From assembly GCF_041434935.1 (NCBI RefSeq), contig NZ_CP107964.1, positions 8,415,001 through 8,479,000 on the forward strand: 64,000 nucleotides of DNA, written 5' to 3'. The position numbers and the translations under genes were made by a program. The first letter of the stretch is position 1; every line of letters begins with the position of its first letter. Of this stretch, positions 18,265 through 27,670 are shown in pieces. The notes beneath the pieces were generated by a model. That model worked only from the letters and a program-made list of their open reading frames with translations. It had not been told where the DNA came from and did no database searches. Source of the stretch: Kitasatospora sp. NBC_00374 (GTDB lineage: Bacteria > Actinomycetota > Actinomycetes > Streptomycetales > Streptomycetaceae).

Positions 18265-19260
18265 TAGGGCGCCCGCCAGGCTGAGCGCGTCGAGGCAGGC
18301 GGTCGCGGTGGCCACCCGGCGTTCGACCCGCTCCTGCGGATCCGGCTCGATGTCCTCCTGCAACTCCTCCGCGTTGTGGGGCAGTTGCGGGGCGCGAAGC
18401 CGGGCAGCGCGCAAGGCCAGGCGCGGTCCGAAGTGGCCGAGCACGAACATCGCCCCGGCCGCGAGTCCGGCTGCCTGCCCGGGGCTCCAGTGCGTCAGGT
18501 GGACGAGTGCCGCAGCGGCCGCCGCGGCGAGGGCGGTGAGCAGCGCGGCGGCGGAGGCCGCGACCGGCAGGGCCCCCAGGGCCAGCAGCAGCGCGGACAG
18601 CACGCTCACGCCGCCCGCCGCGATCAACAGGCCGCGCGCGTCCGGGTGGTGCCCGCCGGACGTCAGCCCGGCGAGCGCGCCGAAGAGCAGCGAGGCGCCG
18701 CCGGTGAGCAGGGCGGCGGCGCGGTCCCCGGCCGTCCGCCGTGCGGCCACGGAGCCGCCGGCCAGGACCGCCGCGAGGGCGCCCGCGCAGAGCGCGGAGA
18801 GCGTCCCCGGCCCGCCGCCGAGCAGGGCCGTCGCCAGGGCGAGCAGCGCCAGCGCGGCCAGGCCGAGCGCGAGGCGCCGGGTGGACCGCGGCTGCCAGCG
18901 GCCGGGGCGTCCGGCGACCACGCTGGCGACGCCGTCGGCGAGGTCGTCGAACTGCAGCGCGGGCAGCGCGGTTTCGGCGGGGCGGAGGTGGAGCACGTCG
19001 CCGTCGCGCAGGCCCAGGGTCTGCGGGGTGCCGGCCGGGTCGAGCGGGTCCTCGCCCAGCCGTTGCAGCACCCACGCGGAGCCCGGCTCCGAGGCGGCCT
19101 CGGGCAGGGCGTCCAGCAGGACGGCCTGCAGGGCGGAGACGGTGATCGTGACGGGGATGGCGAGGTCGCTGCGGCCGGCCGGACCCACCACGGTGATCCG
19201 GCAGACCTCGGGGACGGCGAACGGCTCGCGGCGGGCCGTGGTGCGGGGCGCGGGGGTCAC
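18265..19260 (-). pseudogene. eccD: eccD, 5' part interrupted by IS insertion
   Basis: The GTG start at 19260 overlaps the eccC stop (GTGA). The protein begins with a cytosolic ubiquitin-like (YukD) domain at about residues 15-95 (CRITVVGPAGRSDLAIPV) and then hydrophobic helices from about residue 115. The frame is intact for 332 codons up to LSLAGAL and then runs into the IS for about 25 foreign residues, stopping at 18160. Joined to the 3' part it would give a normal 464-aa EccD. EccD forms the membrane channel of ESX, so this copy should not make a working pore unless the IS is lost. Confidence 0.94.
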
Positions 19261-22200
19261 GGGGCGGCCACCAATCCGGTCTGGACCAGCCGGACGGACC
19301 GGCGGGTGACGAGTTGGGCGCGGCCGGCGGGCAGCGTGCGCGGCTTCGCCTCGCCGAGGAACCTGCCCTCCTCCTTGGGGTAGGAGAGCAGCAGGGCCGG
19401 ATTGCCGAGCTCCCACAGGGGGCGCAGCACCGGGTCCATCATGGCGCGCACGGCGCCGGAGGTACTGCGCGCGATCACCACGTGGAGCCCGATGGCGCGG
19501 CCGTGCGGCAGCAGCGGCACCAGCGGTGCCAGCGGCGAGGGCTGGCCGGTGGAGGCGGCGAGCAGGTCGTAGTCGTCGACGACGAGGAAGAGCAGCGGTC
19601 CGCTCCACCAGTCGCGCCGGGCGAGTTGCTCGGGGGTGATGTCGGGCCCGGGGACGCGCTTGCCGAGCGAGACGACGGTGTTCGCGGCGAGCATCCCGAG
19701 TGACTCCCGGTCCACCACGTAGCCGACCCGGTACTCCTCGGGGACCATGGCGAGCAGGCCGCGTCCGGGGTCGGCCAGCGCGATCCGCGCCTGCTCGGGG
19801 GTGTACCGGTCGGTGATGGCCCGGATCGCCAGGCGCAGGGCGTTGGTCTTGCCGGTCTCGTCGTCGCCGAAGACCATCAGGTGCCCGTTGGCCGAGAAGT
19901 CGTGCCAGACGGGCTCCAGCCGCTGCTCGTCCAGGCCCAGGCAGATGCGCAGATCGCCTTCGGCGGGCGGGAGTTGCTCGACCGGAAGCCGGCTGGGCAG
20001 CAGTCGCACCCCGGGTGCGGAAGGGCCGTTCCAGAAGGTGCCGATCTCGGTGACCGCGGCCTTGGTCGCCTCGGTGAGGTCGGTGGTCGCCGAGTCGCTG
20101 TCCAGCCGGGGCAGCGCGGACAGGAAGTGGTAGCCGGACGGCGTCAGTCCCCGGCCCGGCTGGTGCGGGACGGCCGCGGCGATCCGGGTGCCCACCTCGG
20201 ACTCCAGCGCGTCACCGAGCCGCAGTTCGAACTTGGTGCCCAGCATGTCGCGCAGCCGGGGCCGGATCTCCGACCAGCGGACGGCCGAGGCGACCAGGTG
20301 GATGCCGAAGGACAGCCCGCGCACCGCGAGTTCCATCACCCGCGGCTCCAGGTCGTCGAAGTCCTGGCGCAGGGTGAACCAGCCGTCCACCACCAGGAAG
20401 ACGTCGCCGTACGGGTCGTCCACCTGGCGCAGCTCGCGCAGCCGCCGGTACGCCGCCATGGACTCCAGCCCGCGTTCGGTGAACTCCCGCTCCCTGCGCT
20501 CCAGGAGCTGGGTGAGCTCGACGACGGTGCGCAACACCCGGTCGCGCTCCAGCCGGGTGGCGACCGAACCGACGTGCGGGAGCCCGGCGATGGAGACCAG
20601 ACCGCCACCGCCGAAGTCCAGGCAGTAGAACTGGACCTCCTCGGGCGTGTGGGTGAGCGCCAGTGCCAGGACGAGGGTGCGCAGCAGGGCGGACTTGCCG
20701 GTCTGCGGCGCACCGACCAGGCCCAGGTGGCCGTCCGCACCCGACAGGTCGGCCACCAGCAGCTCGCGGGACTGCTCGAACGGCCGGTCCACCGTGCCGA
20801 GCGGGACGGTCAGCCGGCCCACGCCCGGGTGGTCCGCCGCGCTCATTCCGCGCACCGGGTCCGGCACGATGCCGGGCAACAGCTGGTCGAGGCTGGGCGG
20901 TTCGGTGAGCGGCGGCAGCCAGACCTGGCGGGCGGGCGGCCCGCTGTCCTCCAGTCGGCCGACCAGCACCTCCAGCAGGCTCTCGGTGCCGTGCGACTCG
21001 CCCGCCGCGCCCGGTGATCGGCCCGGGGCGGCGGGTCGCGGACCGGGCCGCAGAGGCTCCTCGGCCGGCTCCGACGGGTCGGGGAGCAGCGGTCCCTGCC
21101 GGTCGAGACCGAAGGCGGTCACCTCGTCGCGGGCCCTGGACCGGAGCGTGGACTCCTCGTCCGGGCCCGCCGGCTCCGGCGCGGGTCCGGAGACGTACGC
21201 CGCCTTGAACCGGACCAGGTTGGTGGTGTCCACCTTGAGGTAGCCGTGCCCGGGCGCCGACGGCAGCTCGTACGCGCCGGCGACGCCGATCACGCTGCGG
21301 GACTCCATCGAGGAGAAGGTGCGCAGCGCCAGGCGGTAGGACAGGTGGCCCTCCACCTTGTGGATGCGGCTCTCGTCGAGTCGCTGCGAGGCGAGGAGCA
21401 GGTGGACCCCGAGGCTGCGGCCCAGCCGTCCGATGGAGACGAAGAGGTCGACGAACTCGGGTTTGTTGGAGAGGAGTTCGGAGAACTCGTCGACGATGAT
21501 CAGCAGCGAGGGCAGCGGGGCCAGGCCGGCCCCGGCGGCCCGCGCCTTCTCGTACTCGAACAGCGAGGAGTGGCCGGACTCCCGCAGCAGCTCCTGGCGG
21601 CGGATCAGCTCGCCGTTGATGGAGTCCCGCATCCGGTCGACCAGGTGGATCTCGTCGGCGAGGTTGGTGATGACGGCGGAGGTGTGCGGCAGCCGGTCGA
21701 GGTTGAGGAAGGTCGCGCCGCCCTTGAAGTCCACCAGCACCAGGTTGAGCACCTCGGAGGAGTGGGTGGCGACCAGGCCGAGCACCAGCGTGCGCAGCAG
21801 CTCGCTCTTGCCGGAGCCGGTGGCGCCGATGAGCAGGCCGTGCGGCCCCATGCCGCCCTGCGCGGACTCCTTGAGGTCGAGTTCCACCACCTCCCCGTCC
21901 TCGGTCACGCCCAGCGGCACCCGCAGCCGGGCGGCCTGTGCCTGCCGCGCGCCCCACAGCGTGGGCACGTCGAAGCGGTGCGGGTCCCGGATGCCCAGCA
22001 GGGTGGTCAGCTCCACGTCCTGCTCCAGCGGGCGGTCGAGCAGGTCGACGGCGCCGCCGGTACGCCTCGGCGCGAGGGTACGGGCCAGGGTCTCGGCCTC
22101 GGCCGGTCGCAGCGCGTCCGCGGTCGCGGACACGGTGTCGGTACCGGAAGGGATCTCCACCCGCCGCCCCCGCACGCTCAGCCGTAGCACCTTCGGCCCG

Positions 22201-23249
22201 CCGGTCATGGCCCCCGTGGCGTCCAGCAACACCAGGTTCCGCAGACCGCCGTGGAGCAGCCGGGAGGTCTCCGGCAGCCGGACGCCCTGGGCGATGACGA
22301 CCATGAAGGGCTCGGCGATATGGGGGGCGGCGGCCGGGTCGTGGTCCGGCCGGTCCGCGATGTCGGAGCCGAGCAGGTCCAGCAGCTCGTCGTGGTCCCC
22401 GGCCGCCAGCCGGACCGGGCCGGCCGCGTCCTGCCGGGTCGGGTGCGCGGTGTGCGGCAGCCACTTGAGCCAGTCCCACTCCGCGCGGCCCGCCTCGCCG
22501 GCCAGCAGCGCGATCCGTAGCTCGTCGGGCGAGTGCAGCACCGCCAGTTGGGCGACCATGGCGCGCAGCAGGTCGAGGGCGGGTTCGCCGTCCCCGGCCA
22601 ACTCCACGCTGGTGAAGCGCCGCAGCGCCAGCGTGACGGGGAGCCGGCGCACGGTCTGGTGCGCCTTGGTGAACCGCCGCAGTGACACCGCCGCCAGGGG
22701 TTCCAGATCCTCCACCGGCTTGGTCTGCGGCGGGACGAAGTCCAGCGCGGCGCGGCGCAGCCCGAGCCCGATCCGGACCTGCCCGAAGTCCTCGTGGCTC
22801 GGCCGCCGCTCCCACAGCCGGGGGCCGCGGGCCAGCGCCCAGAGCTCGCCGGGCTCGCGGTTGTCCCACAGCAGCGCGGCCCGCTGCCGGTCCGCCGCGC
22901 TCTGGGCCTGCCGCCGCTTCTGCGCCAAGTACCTGAGGTAGTCGCGCCGTTCGGCACGCGTGCGGCGCCGTCGCTCGCCACCGGAGCGCCCGAGCTGGGT
23001 GAGCGTCATGCTCAGCATCGCGACGCCCATCATTCCGGACATCATGTAGGTGGTCGGGCCGGCGGAACGTACGGAGAACATCAGCACCATCGCACCCGCC
23101 CCGAGCCCCATCGGCAGGTACATCAGCGCGGAGCCGAAATCCATACTGGCGGGCTCGCCCAGAACCGGGGGCTCGGCGAGTTCGACTTCGCCGTCCGGCA
23201 TGGCGGGACTTTCGGCGCGCGGGGCGCGCTTGACCGTCAGATTGCTCAA
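19257..23249 (-). CDS. eccC: type VII secretion ATPase EccC, single-chain form
   Basis: 1330 aa from a TTG start at 23249 (MSNLTVKRAPRA); AAGGAA lies 10 nt upstream. Two membrane helices at about residues 38-85 precede three FtsK/SpoIIIE ATPase domains: Walker A GATGSGKS 475-482 with B LNLVLVDFKGGATF, Walker A GAPQTGKS 846-853 with B VQFYCLDFGGG, and Walker A GDDETGKT 1128-1135 with B PLLFLVVDDYD. All three P-loops look intact. EccC drives export of WXG100 pairs. It is the first gene of the operon and is translationally coupled to eccD. Confidence 0.96.
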   Translation of the reverse strand: MSNLTVKRAPRAESPAMPDGEVELAEPPVLGEPASMDFGSALMYLPMGLGAGAMVLMFSVRSAGPTTYMMSGMMGVAMLSMTLTQLGRSGGERRRRTRAERRDYLRYLAQKRRQAQSAADRQRAALLWDNREPGELWALARGPRLWERRPSHEDFGQVRIGLGLRRAALDFVPPQTKPVEDLEPLAAVSLRRFTKAHQTVRRLPVTLALRRFTSVELAGDGEPALDLLRAMVAQLAVLHSPDELRIALLAGEAGRAEWDWLKWLPHTAHPTRQDAAGPVRLAAGDHDELLDLLGSDIADRPDHDPAAAPHIAEPFMVVIAQGVRLPETSRLLHGGLRNLVLLDATGAMTGGPKVLRLSVRGRRVEIPSGTDTVSATADALRPAEAETLARTLAPRRTGGAVDLLDRPLEQDVELTTLLGIRDPHRFDVPTLWGARQAQAARLRVPLGVTEDGEVVELDLKESAQGGMGPHGLLIGATGSGKSELLRTLVLGLVATHSSEVLNLVLVDFKGGATFLNLDRLPHTSAVITNLADEIHLVDRMRDSINGELIRRQELLRESGHSSLFEYEKARAAGAGLAPLPSLLIIVDEFSELLSNKPEFVDLFVSIGRLGRSLGVHLLLASQRLDESRIHKVEGHLSYRLALRTFSSMESRSVIGVAGAYELPSAPGHGYLKVDTTNLVRFKAAYVSGPAPEPAGPDEESTLRSRARDEVTAFGLDRQGPLLPDPSEPAEEPLRPGPRPAAPGRSPGAAGESHGTESLLEVLVGRLEDSGPPARQVWLPPLTEPPSLDQLLPGIVPDPVRGMSAADHPGVGRLTVPLGTVDRPFEQSRELLVADLSGADGHLGLVGAPQTGKSALLRTLVLALALTHTPEEVQFYCLDFGGGGLVSIAGLPHVGSVATRLERDRVLRTVVELTQLLERREREFTERGLESMAAYRRLRELRQVDDPYGDVFLVVDGWFTLRQDFDDLEPRVMELAVRGLSFGIHLVASAVRWSEIRPRLRDMLGTKFELRLGDALESEVGTRIAAAVPHQPGRGLTPSGYHFLSALPRLDSDSATTDLTEATKAAVTEIGTFWNGPSAPGVRLLPSRLPVEQLPPAEGDLRICLGLDEQRLEPVWHDFSANGHLMVFGDDETGKTNALRLAIRAITDRYTPEQARIALADPGRGLLAMVPEEYRVGYVVDRESLGMLAANTVVSLGKRVPGPDITPEQLARRDWWSGPLLFLVVDDYDLLAASTGQPSPLAPLVPLLPHGRAIGLHVVIARSTSGAVRAMMDPVLRPLWELGNPALLLSYPKEEGRFLGEAKPRTLPAGRAQLVTRRSVRLVQTGLVAAP

Positions 23250-23294
23250 GGGAGTTCATTTCCTTGGTGCGTGGGCACGACAAGTTCGATAGGG

Positions 23295-23324
23295 ACTCTA
23301 GGTGGGTCCGATGGGCCCTGTAAA
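23295..23324 (-). promoter_or_regulatory. candidate promoter of the ESX operon
   Basis: On the minus strand TTTACA (23319-23324) and TAGAGT (23295-23300) are separated by 18 bp, close to a housekeeping -35/-10 pair, about 45 bp upstream of the eccC start. Judged by eye only. Confidence 0.4.
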
Positions 23325-23363
23325 TGCGGTCCGGAGGAGAATTCCTTTGTCCGCCCGGGCTTT

Positions 23364-23377
23364 TGCCCGTTCGGGCA
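23364..23377. promoter_or_regulatory. 14-bp inverted repeat upstream of the ESX promoter
   Basis: TGCCCGTTCGGGCA is a 6-bp inverted repeat with a 2-nt centre, about 40 bp upstream of the candidate -35. It could be an operator or a small hairpin. No regulator can be assigned. Confidence 0.3.
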
Positions 23378-24013
23378 GAACAGGCACTGAATGCGAATTG
23401 ACGAAAGCTCAGGGAAATCTCAGAAGATTGAGGTCAGGTCGGTCCGGCGTACGCCGCCGCCGCTGTGGAGCGAGCGATTCGGGCACGACTCGGGCATGAT
23501 CTGGAGGTTTCGGGTCCTGAAACCGCGCCTGGATGCGCTGTGGGCCGGGCTGATCGGGCAACCGGTCCGGTTTGTGTCGAATGGGGGCCGCTGGTGCGTG
23601 CTCAGCGCGCTTTACGAGGGGGCCGGTGGTCGGTGGTTGGCGGACTCTGCGGCTCCAGGCACGCCCCAGGGGGCATGGCCGGGTCGGGGGCTCCCGCAGC
23701 ACGTCGAACCGTTCGGCGGGTACGAGCGGCCGTGCGCGAGTCGCGTCGGCGACCGACTGCACGGATGGGTGGGCAGGTGGCCGCAGGCGGGAACGGGCAC
23801 GGGCGGAGCCGCGTCCTCATGGGGAGGAATGGGCTCAGACGCTGTGACGGTGGGTTCGCGTTGCGGCCAGGTGTCGTCCCGGGTGCATGGCCGGTACGTG
23901 CGGCGCGTGACGTGTACGCCCTCCGACCGGCCGCGAGCCCCACTCCGATTCGTCCGGACGCCCCCTGGCACGCGGTGCCGGGCTGACACCTGTATGGGCG
24001 GCCGGGGGCGGTG
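23378..24013. other. intergenic region, no supported gene
   Basis: Between the ESX promoter region and the convergent end of the DUF1326 gene. Several open frames cross it, but none shows a recognisable protein or a convincing ribosome site. Confidence 0.5.
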
Positions 24014-24667
24014 TCAGTCGGGGCCGCTCCAGTCGAACGGGAAGTGCTTGCTGGATTTGCCGCTGCGGTTCCAGCTGAAGCCGAAGGCGTCGGCCTGGTC
24101 GGTGGTGGCGCGGCCCCAGGTGGCGATCTGGCCCGGTCCGACCTCGGCGCCGGGGGCGTTGTGGACCTGCACGCGTCCGCCCGCGGGGGTTGTGGGGCCG
24201 GTGAGGGCTTCGGCGCGGGCGGTGACCCGGCCGGGGATCTCGACGCTCCACGCCCGGAGGTCGTCGTCGATCTCGACGGTGATGGGGGCGGCATCCATGC
24301 CGCGCACCTCGGTCGTGGCGAGTTCGTTGAACTGCTTCGGCCACCCGCCGACCTGGCCGCTGAAGATCGTGCCGAGTGCGGTGCGCTGTTGGTCGTCGGC
24401 GCGCTCGTCGATGAAGAAGGCGGCCCGCGAGTCGGTGGCGGCACCGGCCCAGATGTTGCCGGTGAAGGACCCGAGCATCACGAAGTTCAACCCGTCGAGC
24501 GTGACATCACCGTATCGGCCCTCGCGGATGCGCCAGACGAGCACGCCCTCGCAGTTGCCCTCGGTCGGGGGTTGGGCGAAGGTACAGGGGCAGGGTATGG
24601 CGCAATTGCAGGTGTCGAACCAGTCGCCGACCAGGTGCCAGGCGGGGCTGGTGGTTGTTTCGGTCAT
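24014..24667 (-). CDS. DUF1326 domain protein
   Basis: 217 aa from ATG 24667. The conserved start WHLVGDWFDTCNCAIPCPC holds the four-Cys cluster typical of DUF1326, a family thought to bind metal, and the rest follows the family (EGVLVWRIREGRYGDVTLDG). It lies divergent from a DUF2182 membrane gene 378 bp away; these two families commonly occur together. The biochemical role of the pair is unknown. The C-terminal WSGPD end is complete. Confidence 0.9.
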   Translation of the reverse strand: MTETTTSPAWHLVGDWFDTCNCAIPCPCTFAQPPTEGNCEGVLVWRIREGRYGDVTLDGLNFVMLGSFTGNIWAGAATDSRAAFFIDERADDQQRTALGTIFSGQVGGWPKQFNELATTEVRGMDAAPITVEIDDDLRAWSVEIPGRVTARAEALTGPTTPAGGRVQVHNAPGAEVGPGQIATWGRATTDQADAFGFSWNRSGKSSKHFPFDWSGPD

Positions 24668-25045
24668 CGCGCCGACCTCCTCACCCCCCGCTGTCGCATG
24701 GCTCCCAGAGTGATGAGGCTGTCGCGCATGAAGGCCCGCAGGACGCGTCGGCGGAGCGGCCTCATCTCCAGCATGCGCCAAGCCGGCAAGGCACGGCATC
24801 CCGGCGCGGGCCGACGCCCGTGGCCGGGACACCGGTGAGGCCGGAATTTGCAGGGCTCAGTGTTCACGACCGTGCTTGGCCTCGGTGATCTCGCGGGTAC
24901 GAGTTGCTCGAACTGGTGGCGCCGATCCCGGAGGACCCGCCGCCCACGAGCGGCGCTGTCCCGTGTGCTGCCGCGCGGGGACTGTGGCCGGGTTTTGCCG
25001 TCGGCGCACGTGTGCTGTTCTGGAAGGAGCAGGCAGGAGAGCAGC
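24668..25045. other. divergent intergenic region between DUF1326 and DUF2182 genes
   Basis: 378 bp that should hold the promoters of both genes. Short overlapping open frames here show no known domain. A ribosome site (GGAGA) lies at its right end in front of the DUF2182 start. Confidence 0.5.
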
Positions 25046-25846
25046 ATGCGTACCGTCACCGTGGAGAAGCAGCCGCTGCGGACCGGCGTGCTGATGCCTG
25101 CCAAGGATCTGGCGGTGGCGTGGTCGCTGATCGTGGTGATCGCGGCCCTCGCCTGGGTGTTCACGGTCGGCCAGGCCCGGGACATGGGAATCGAACCCGG
25201 CACGATGGGCATGGCACTGCCACTGTTCCTGGTGCTGTGGCTGGCGATGATGGCGGCCATGATGCTGCCGTCGGTGGCGCCGGTGGCGGTGACCTGGGCA
25301 CGTGGCATCGGCCGGCAGTCGAGCGGCGGGGAGCGGGCGGTACGGACCGCGGAATTCCTGGGCGGCTACCTGCTGGTGTGGACGGCTTTCGGGCTGCTGG
25401 CGTACGGCGGGCTGGCCCTCACCGGCGACCTGGTGGACCGCGACCCGGACACCGGGAAGTGGATCGGCGCGGCCGCCTTCGCGCTGGCCGGGCTGTACCA
25501 ACTGGGCCCGCTGAAGTACGTGTGCCTGCGGCACTGCCGCAGTCCGATGGCCCAGCTGATGCGCTACGCGGGCTACCGACCGCCGCTGCGGGATCTGCGG
25601 GTCGGCTTGCACCATGGCGGGTACTGCCTGGGCTGCTGCTGGGCGCTGATGGTGGTCCTGGTGCCGCTCGGGGTGATGAACGTGGCGGCGATGGCCGGGA
25701 TCGCGGTGGTGATCTTCCTGGAGAAGCTCTGGCGGCGCGGTCCGCTGCTGGCCCAGGTCAGCGGGGTGGCGTTCCTCGTCCTCGCCGTGCTGGCGCCGTT
25801 CCAGACCTGGCTGCTGCCGGGACTTACGCCGAGCATCATGATGTAG
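25046..25846 (+). CDS. DUF2182 predicted metal-binding membrane protein
   Basis: 266 aa from ATG 25046, preceded by CAGGAGAGC. It is strongly hydrophobic with about six membrane helices (for example LPLFLVLWLAMMAAMMLPS, the family hallmark with a Met-rich helix) and a Cys/His-rich loop (YVCLRHCRSPMAQLMRYAGY and GGYCLGCCWALMVVL). Met, Cys and His in and near the membrane suggest metal, probably copper, binding or transport. This is inferred from the family. Its partner is the divergent DUF1326 gene. Confidence 0.9.
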   Translation: MRTVTVEKQPLRTGVLMPAKDLAVAWSLIVVIAALAWVFTVGQARDMGIEPGTMGMALPLFLVLWLAMMAAMMLPSVAPVAVTWARGIGRQSSGGERAVRTAEFLGGYLLVWTAFGLLAYGGLALTGDLVDRDPDTGKWIGAAAFALAGLYQLGPLKYVCLRHCRSPMAQLMRYAGYRPPLRDLRVGLHHGGYCLGCCWALMVVLVPLGVMNVAAMAGIAVVIFLEKLWRRGPLLAQVSGVAFLVLAVLAPFQTWLLPGLTPSIMM

Positions 25847-26006
25847 CTCCGCGCCGGGTGCGACGGGCGCCGTCGAAGCCGGCGCCGGAGACGCAGAACG
25901 GCGCCGCGTAGTTGACCACCACCCACACCCAGGCAACGGCGGTGGCAGCACCCGCGAGGATCACCGAGCCCTGGGGAAGGTGCCGCAGCGCCAGGCCGAC
26001 TTTCAA
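25836..26006 (-). CDS. possible small membrane protein, 56 aa
   Basis: An open frame from TTG 26006 to TGA 25836, convergent with and overlapping the end of the DUF2182 gene by 11 nt. It has one clear membrane helix (SVILAGAATAVAWVWVVVNY), a single Cys and a basic tail. No family was recognised, and the start codon is uncertain. The codon pattern is compatible with coding but the frame is too short for confidence. Confidence 0.3.
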   Translation of the reverse strand: MKVGLALRHLPQGSVILAGAATAVAWVWVVVNYAAPFCVSGAGFDGARRTRRGATS

Positions 26007-26353
26007 GGCGGGGGGACGGCGTGCAGGCAGGGGTTACCGCCGCGGACCTTCGCGATGTCGGTTCGGCGGTGGAGGACGCTGTCGGGGCGTGGGTTCCGCT
26101 CCGAGGAGCGTCTGGCCTGGCATGGTTTGTTCATGTCTGCTCCCGGCGCTTCGCCGTTTCCGGTCCTCGCTTTGTTTTCGTGCGCGTCGCGCGCCTCTCA
26201 CGGTCAGGGCAGCAGGGCGAAACCGGACGGCACGGTGCGTTGCCTGCGCCTGCGGTCCGCCCACGCCCCGGAGCCGACCACGCCGGCGAGGCGGGACCGC
26301 ACTCCTTGGCAAGGTCATGCCTTGCGGCTCCGGGCGAGGACGCGGGAGTCGGT
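26007..26353. other. intergenic region, no supported gene
   Basis: The upstream part of the flippase reading frame is open here but has no homology-like pattern. A GGGAG ribosome site lies just before the GTG at 26354. Confidence 0.5.
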
Positions 26354-27670
26354 GTGAGGAACGGGCGGGCCCCTCTGCTGCGGAGGCGGGAGCGGCGGCA
26401 GGCCGACGGCCGGCCCGGTCCGGGGCCCGGCGCGTTGCTGCGCAACGGGCGGATCCTGGCGGCGAGCGCGGTGGTGGCCGCCGGTCTCGGTGCCCTGTTC
26501 TGGTTGCTGGCGGCGAGATGGTTCAGCACCGAAGCCGTCGGCCGCAGCTACGCGCTGCTGTCGGTGGCCATGCTGCTGGCCACGCTCGGCTCGCTCAACC
26601 TCGGCGACGTCCTGATCCGTTTCCTGCCCACCGCGGGGCCCCAGGGGCGGCGGTTCGTCATCCGCTGCTACATCGTCGCCGCCGCCTCCAGCGCCGCGGT
26701 GGCCGCAGGCTTCGTCCTGTTGGCCTCCCACATCACACCCGGGCTGACCGAACTGCGCAGCCCGCTGCCGGCCCTGCTGTTCGTCCTCGCCACCGCGGCA
26801 TATGCGATCTTCGTCCTGCAGGACGGCGCGCTGACCGGCCTGCGCAGCCCGGGCTGGGTTCTGGTGGAGAACCTGATCTTCGCGCTGGCCAAGGTCGTCG
26901 GTCTGGCCGTCTGTGTGGCGCTGGCGGTGGGCGCGGGCATCCTGGTGGCCTGGTCGGCGGGTCTCGTGCTCGCCGTCACCGTGGCGAACACGGTGGTGTT
27001 CGCCCGGGCCCTGCCCGCCGCCCGCCACACCACCCACCCCCACGGCGTACCGCGCCGGCACATGGCGGCCTACGCGGCGGCCGACTACGCCGGCCAACTC
27101 GGCCAGGTCGCCGTCTCCAAATCCCTGCCCCTGCTGGTCCTCGCCCGCCTCGGAGCCGAACAGACCGCCTACTACTCCCTCGCCTACCTCGTCACCGACA
27201 CCCTCTACCAAGCCGCCTACAGCATGGGCCAGTCCCTCACCGTCGAAGGCGCCGCCGAACCCGACCGACTCGCCGAACACGCCCGCCACATGCTCCGACA
27301 CACCGCCATCCTCATCGCCCCGGCCACCGCCGTCGCCGTCGCCGCCGCACCCTGGATCCTGCAACTGTTCGGCACCGACTACGCCGAAGGCGGCACCACC
27401 GTCCTGCGCCTCATGGCCCTGTCCGCCCTGCCCAACGTGCTCTTCGGCATCGCCGTGCACGTCGCCCGCGTCCGGCGCGCACTGCTGCTCCTGGCCGGTC
27501 TGCAGCTGGCCTTCGCCGGCCTGCTGTTGATGCTCGTCCTCGCGCTCATGCCCCGGTACGGGCTCACCGGCGTCGGCGCGGCCTGGCTCGCCACCAGCTG
27601 CACCATCGCGCTCGTCCTGGCCGCCACCTACCACCGCTGGCTGCCCGCCGACCCACCGCGGCGGACCTGA
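26354..27670 (+). CDS. Wzx/MATE-superfamily polysaccharide flippase-like membrane protein
   Basis: 438 aa from GTG 26354 (GGGAG 6 nt upstream). An Arg-rich cytosolic start is followed by 12 or more hydrophobic helices in the pattern of lipid-linked oligosaccharide flippases, with LRNGRILAASAVVAAGLGAL first, the usual paired helices, and LFGTDYAEGGTTVLRLMA before the last four. There is no glycosyltransferase or polymerase nearby, so the substrate is unknown. The second half is unusually uniform in C-ending codons, unlike the first half. Confidence 0.8.
   Translation: MRNGRAPLLRRRERRQADGRPGPGPGALLRNGRILAASAVVAAGLGALFWLLAARWFSTEAVGRSYALLSVAMLLATLGSLNLGDVLIRFLPTAGPQGRRFVIRCYIVAAASSAAVAAGFVLLASHITPGLTELRSPLPALLFVLATAAYAIFVLQDGALTGLRSPGWVLVENLIFALAKVVGLAVCVALAVGAGILVAWSAGLVLAVTVANTVVFARALPAARHTTHPHGVPRRHMAAYAAADYAGQLGQVAVSKSLPLLVLARLGAEQTAYYSLAYLVTDTLYQAAYSMGQSLTVEGAAEPDRLAEHARHMLRHTAILIAPATAVAVAAAPWILQLFGTDYAEGGTTVLRLMALSALPNVLFGIAVHVARVRRALLLLAGLQLAFAGLLLMLVLALMPRYGLTGVGAAWLATSCTIALVLAATYHRWLPADPPRRT

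Noticed and set aside
23391..24713. 440-codon plus-strand ORF opposite DUF1326
   Set aside because: No domain; the minus-strand DUF1326 gene with its Cys cluster is clearly the real one.
26021..26353. N-terminal extension of the flippase frame
   Set aside because: The extra 111 residues show no family pattern, and a ribosome site lies before the GTG at 26354.
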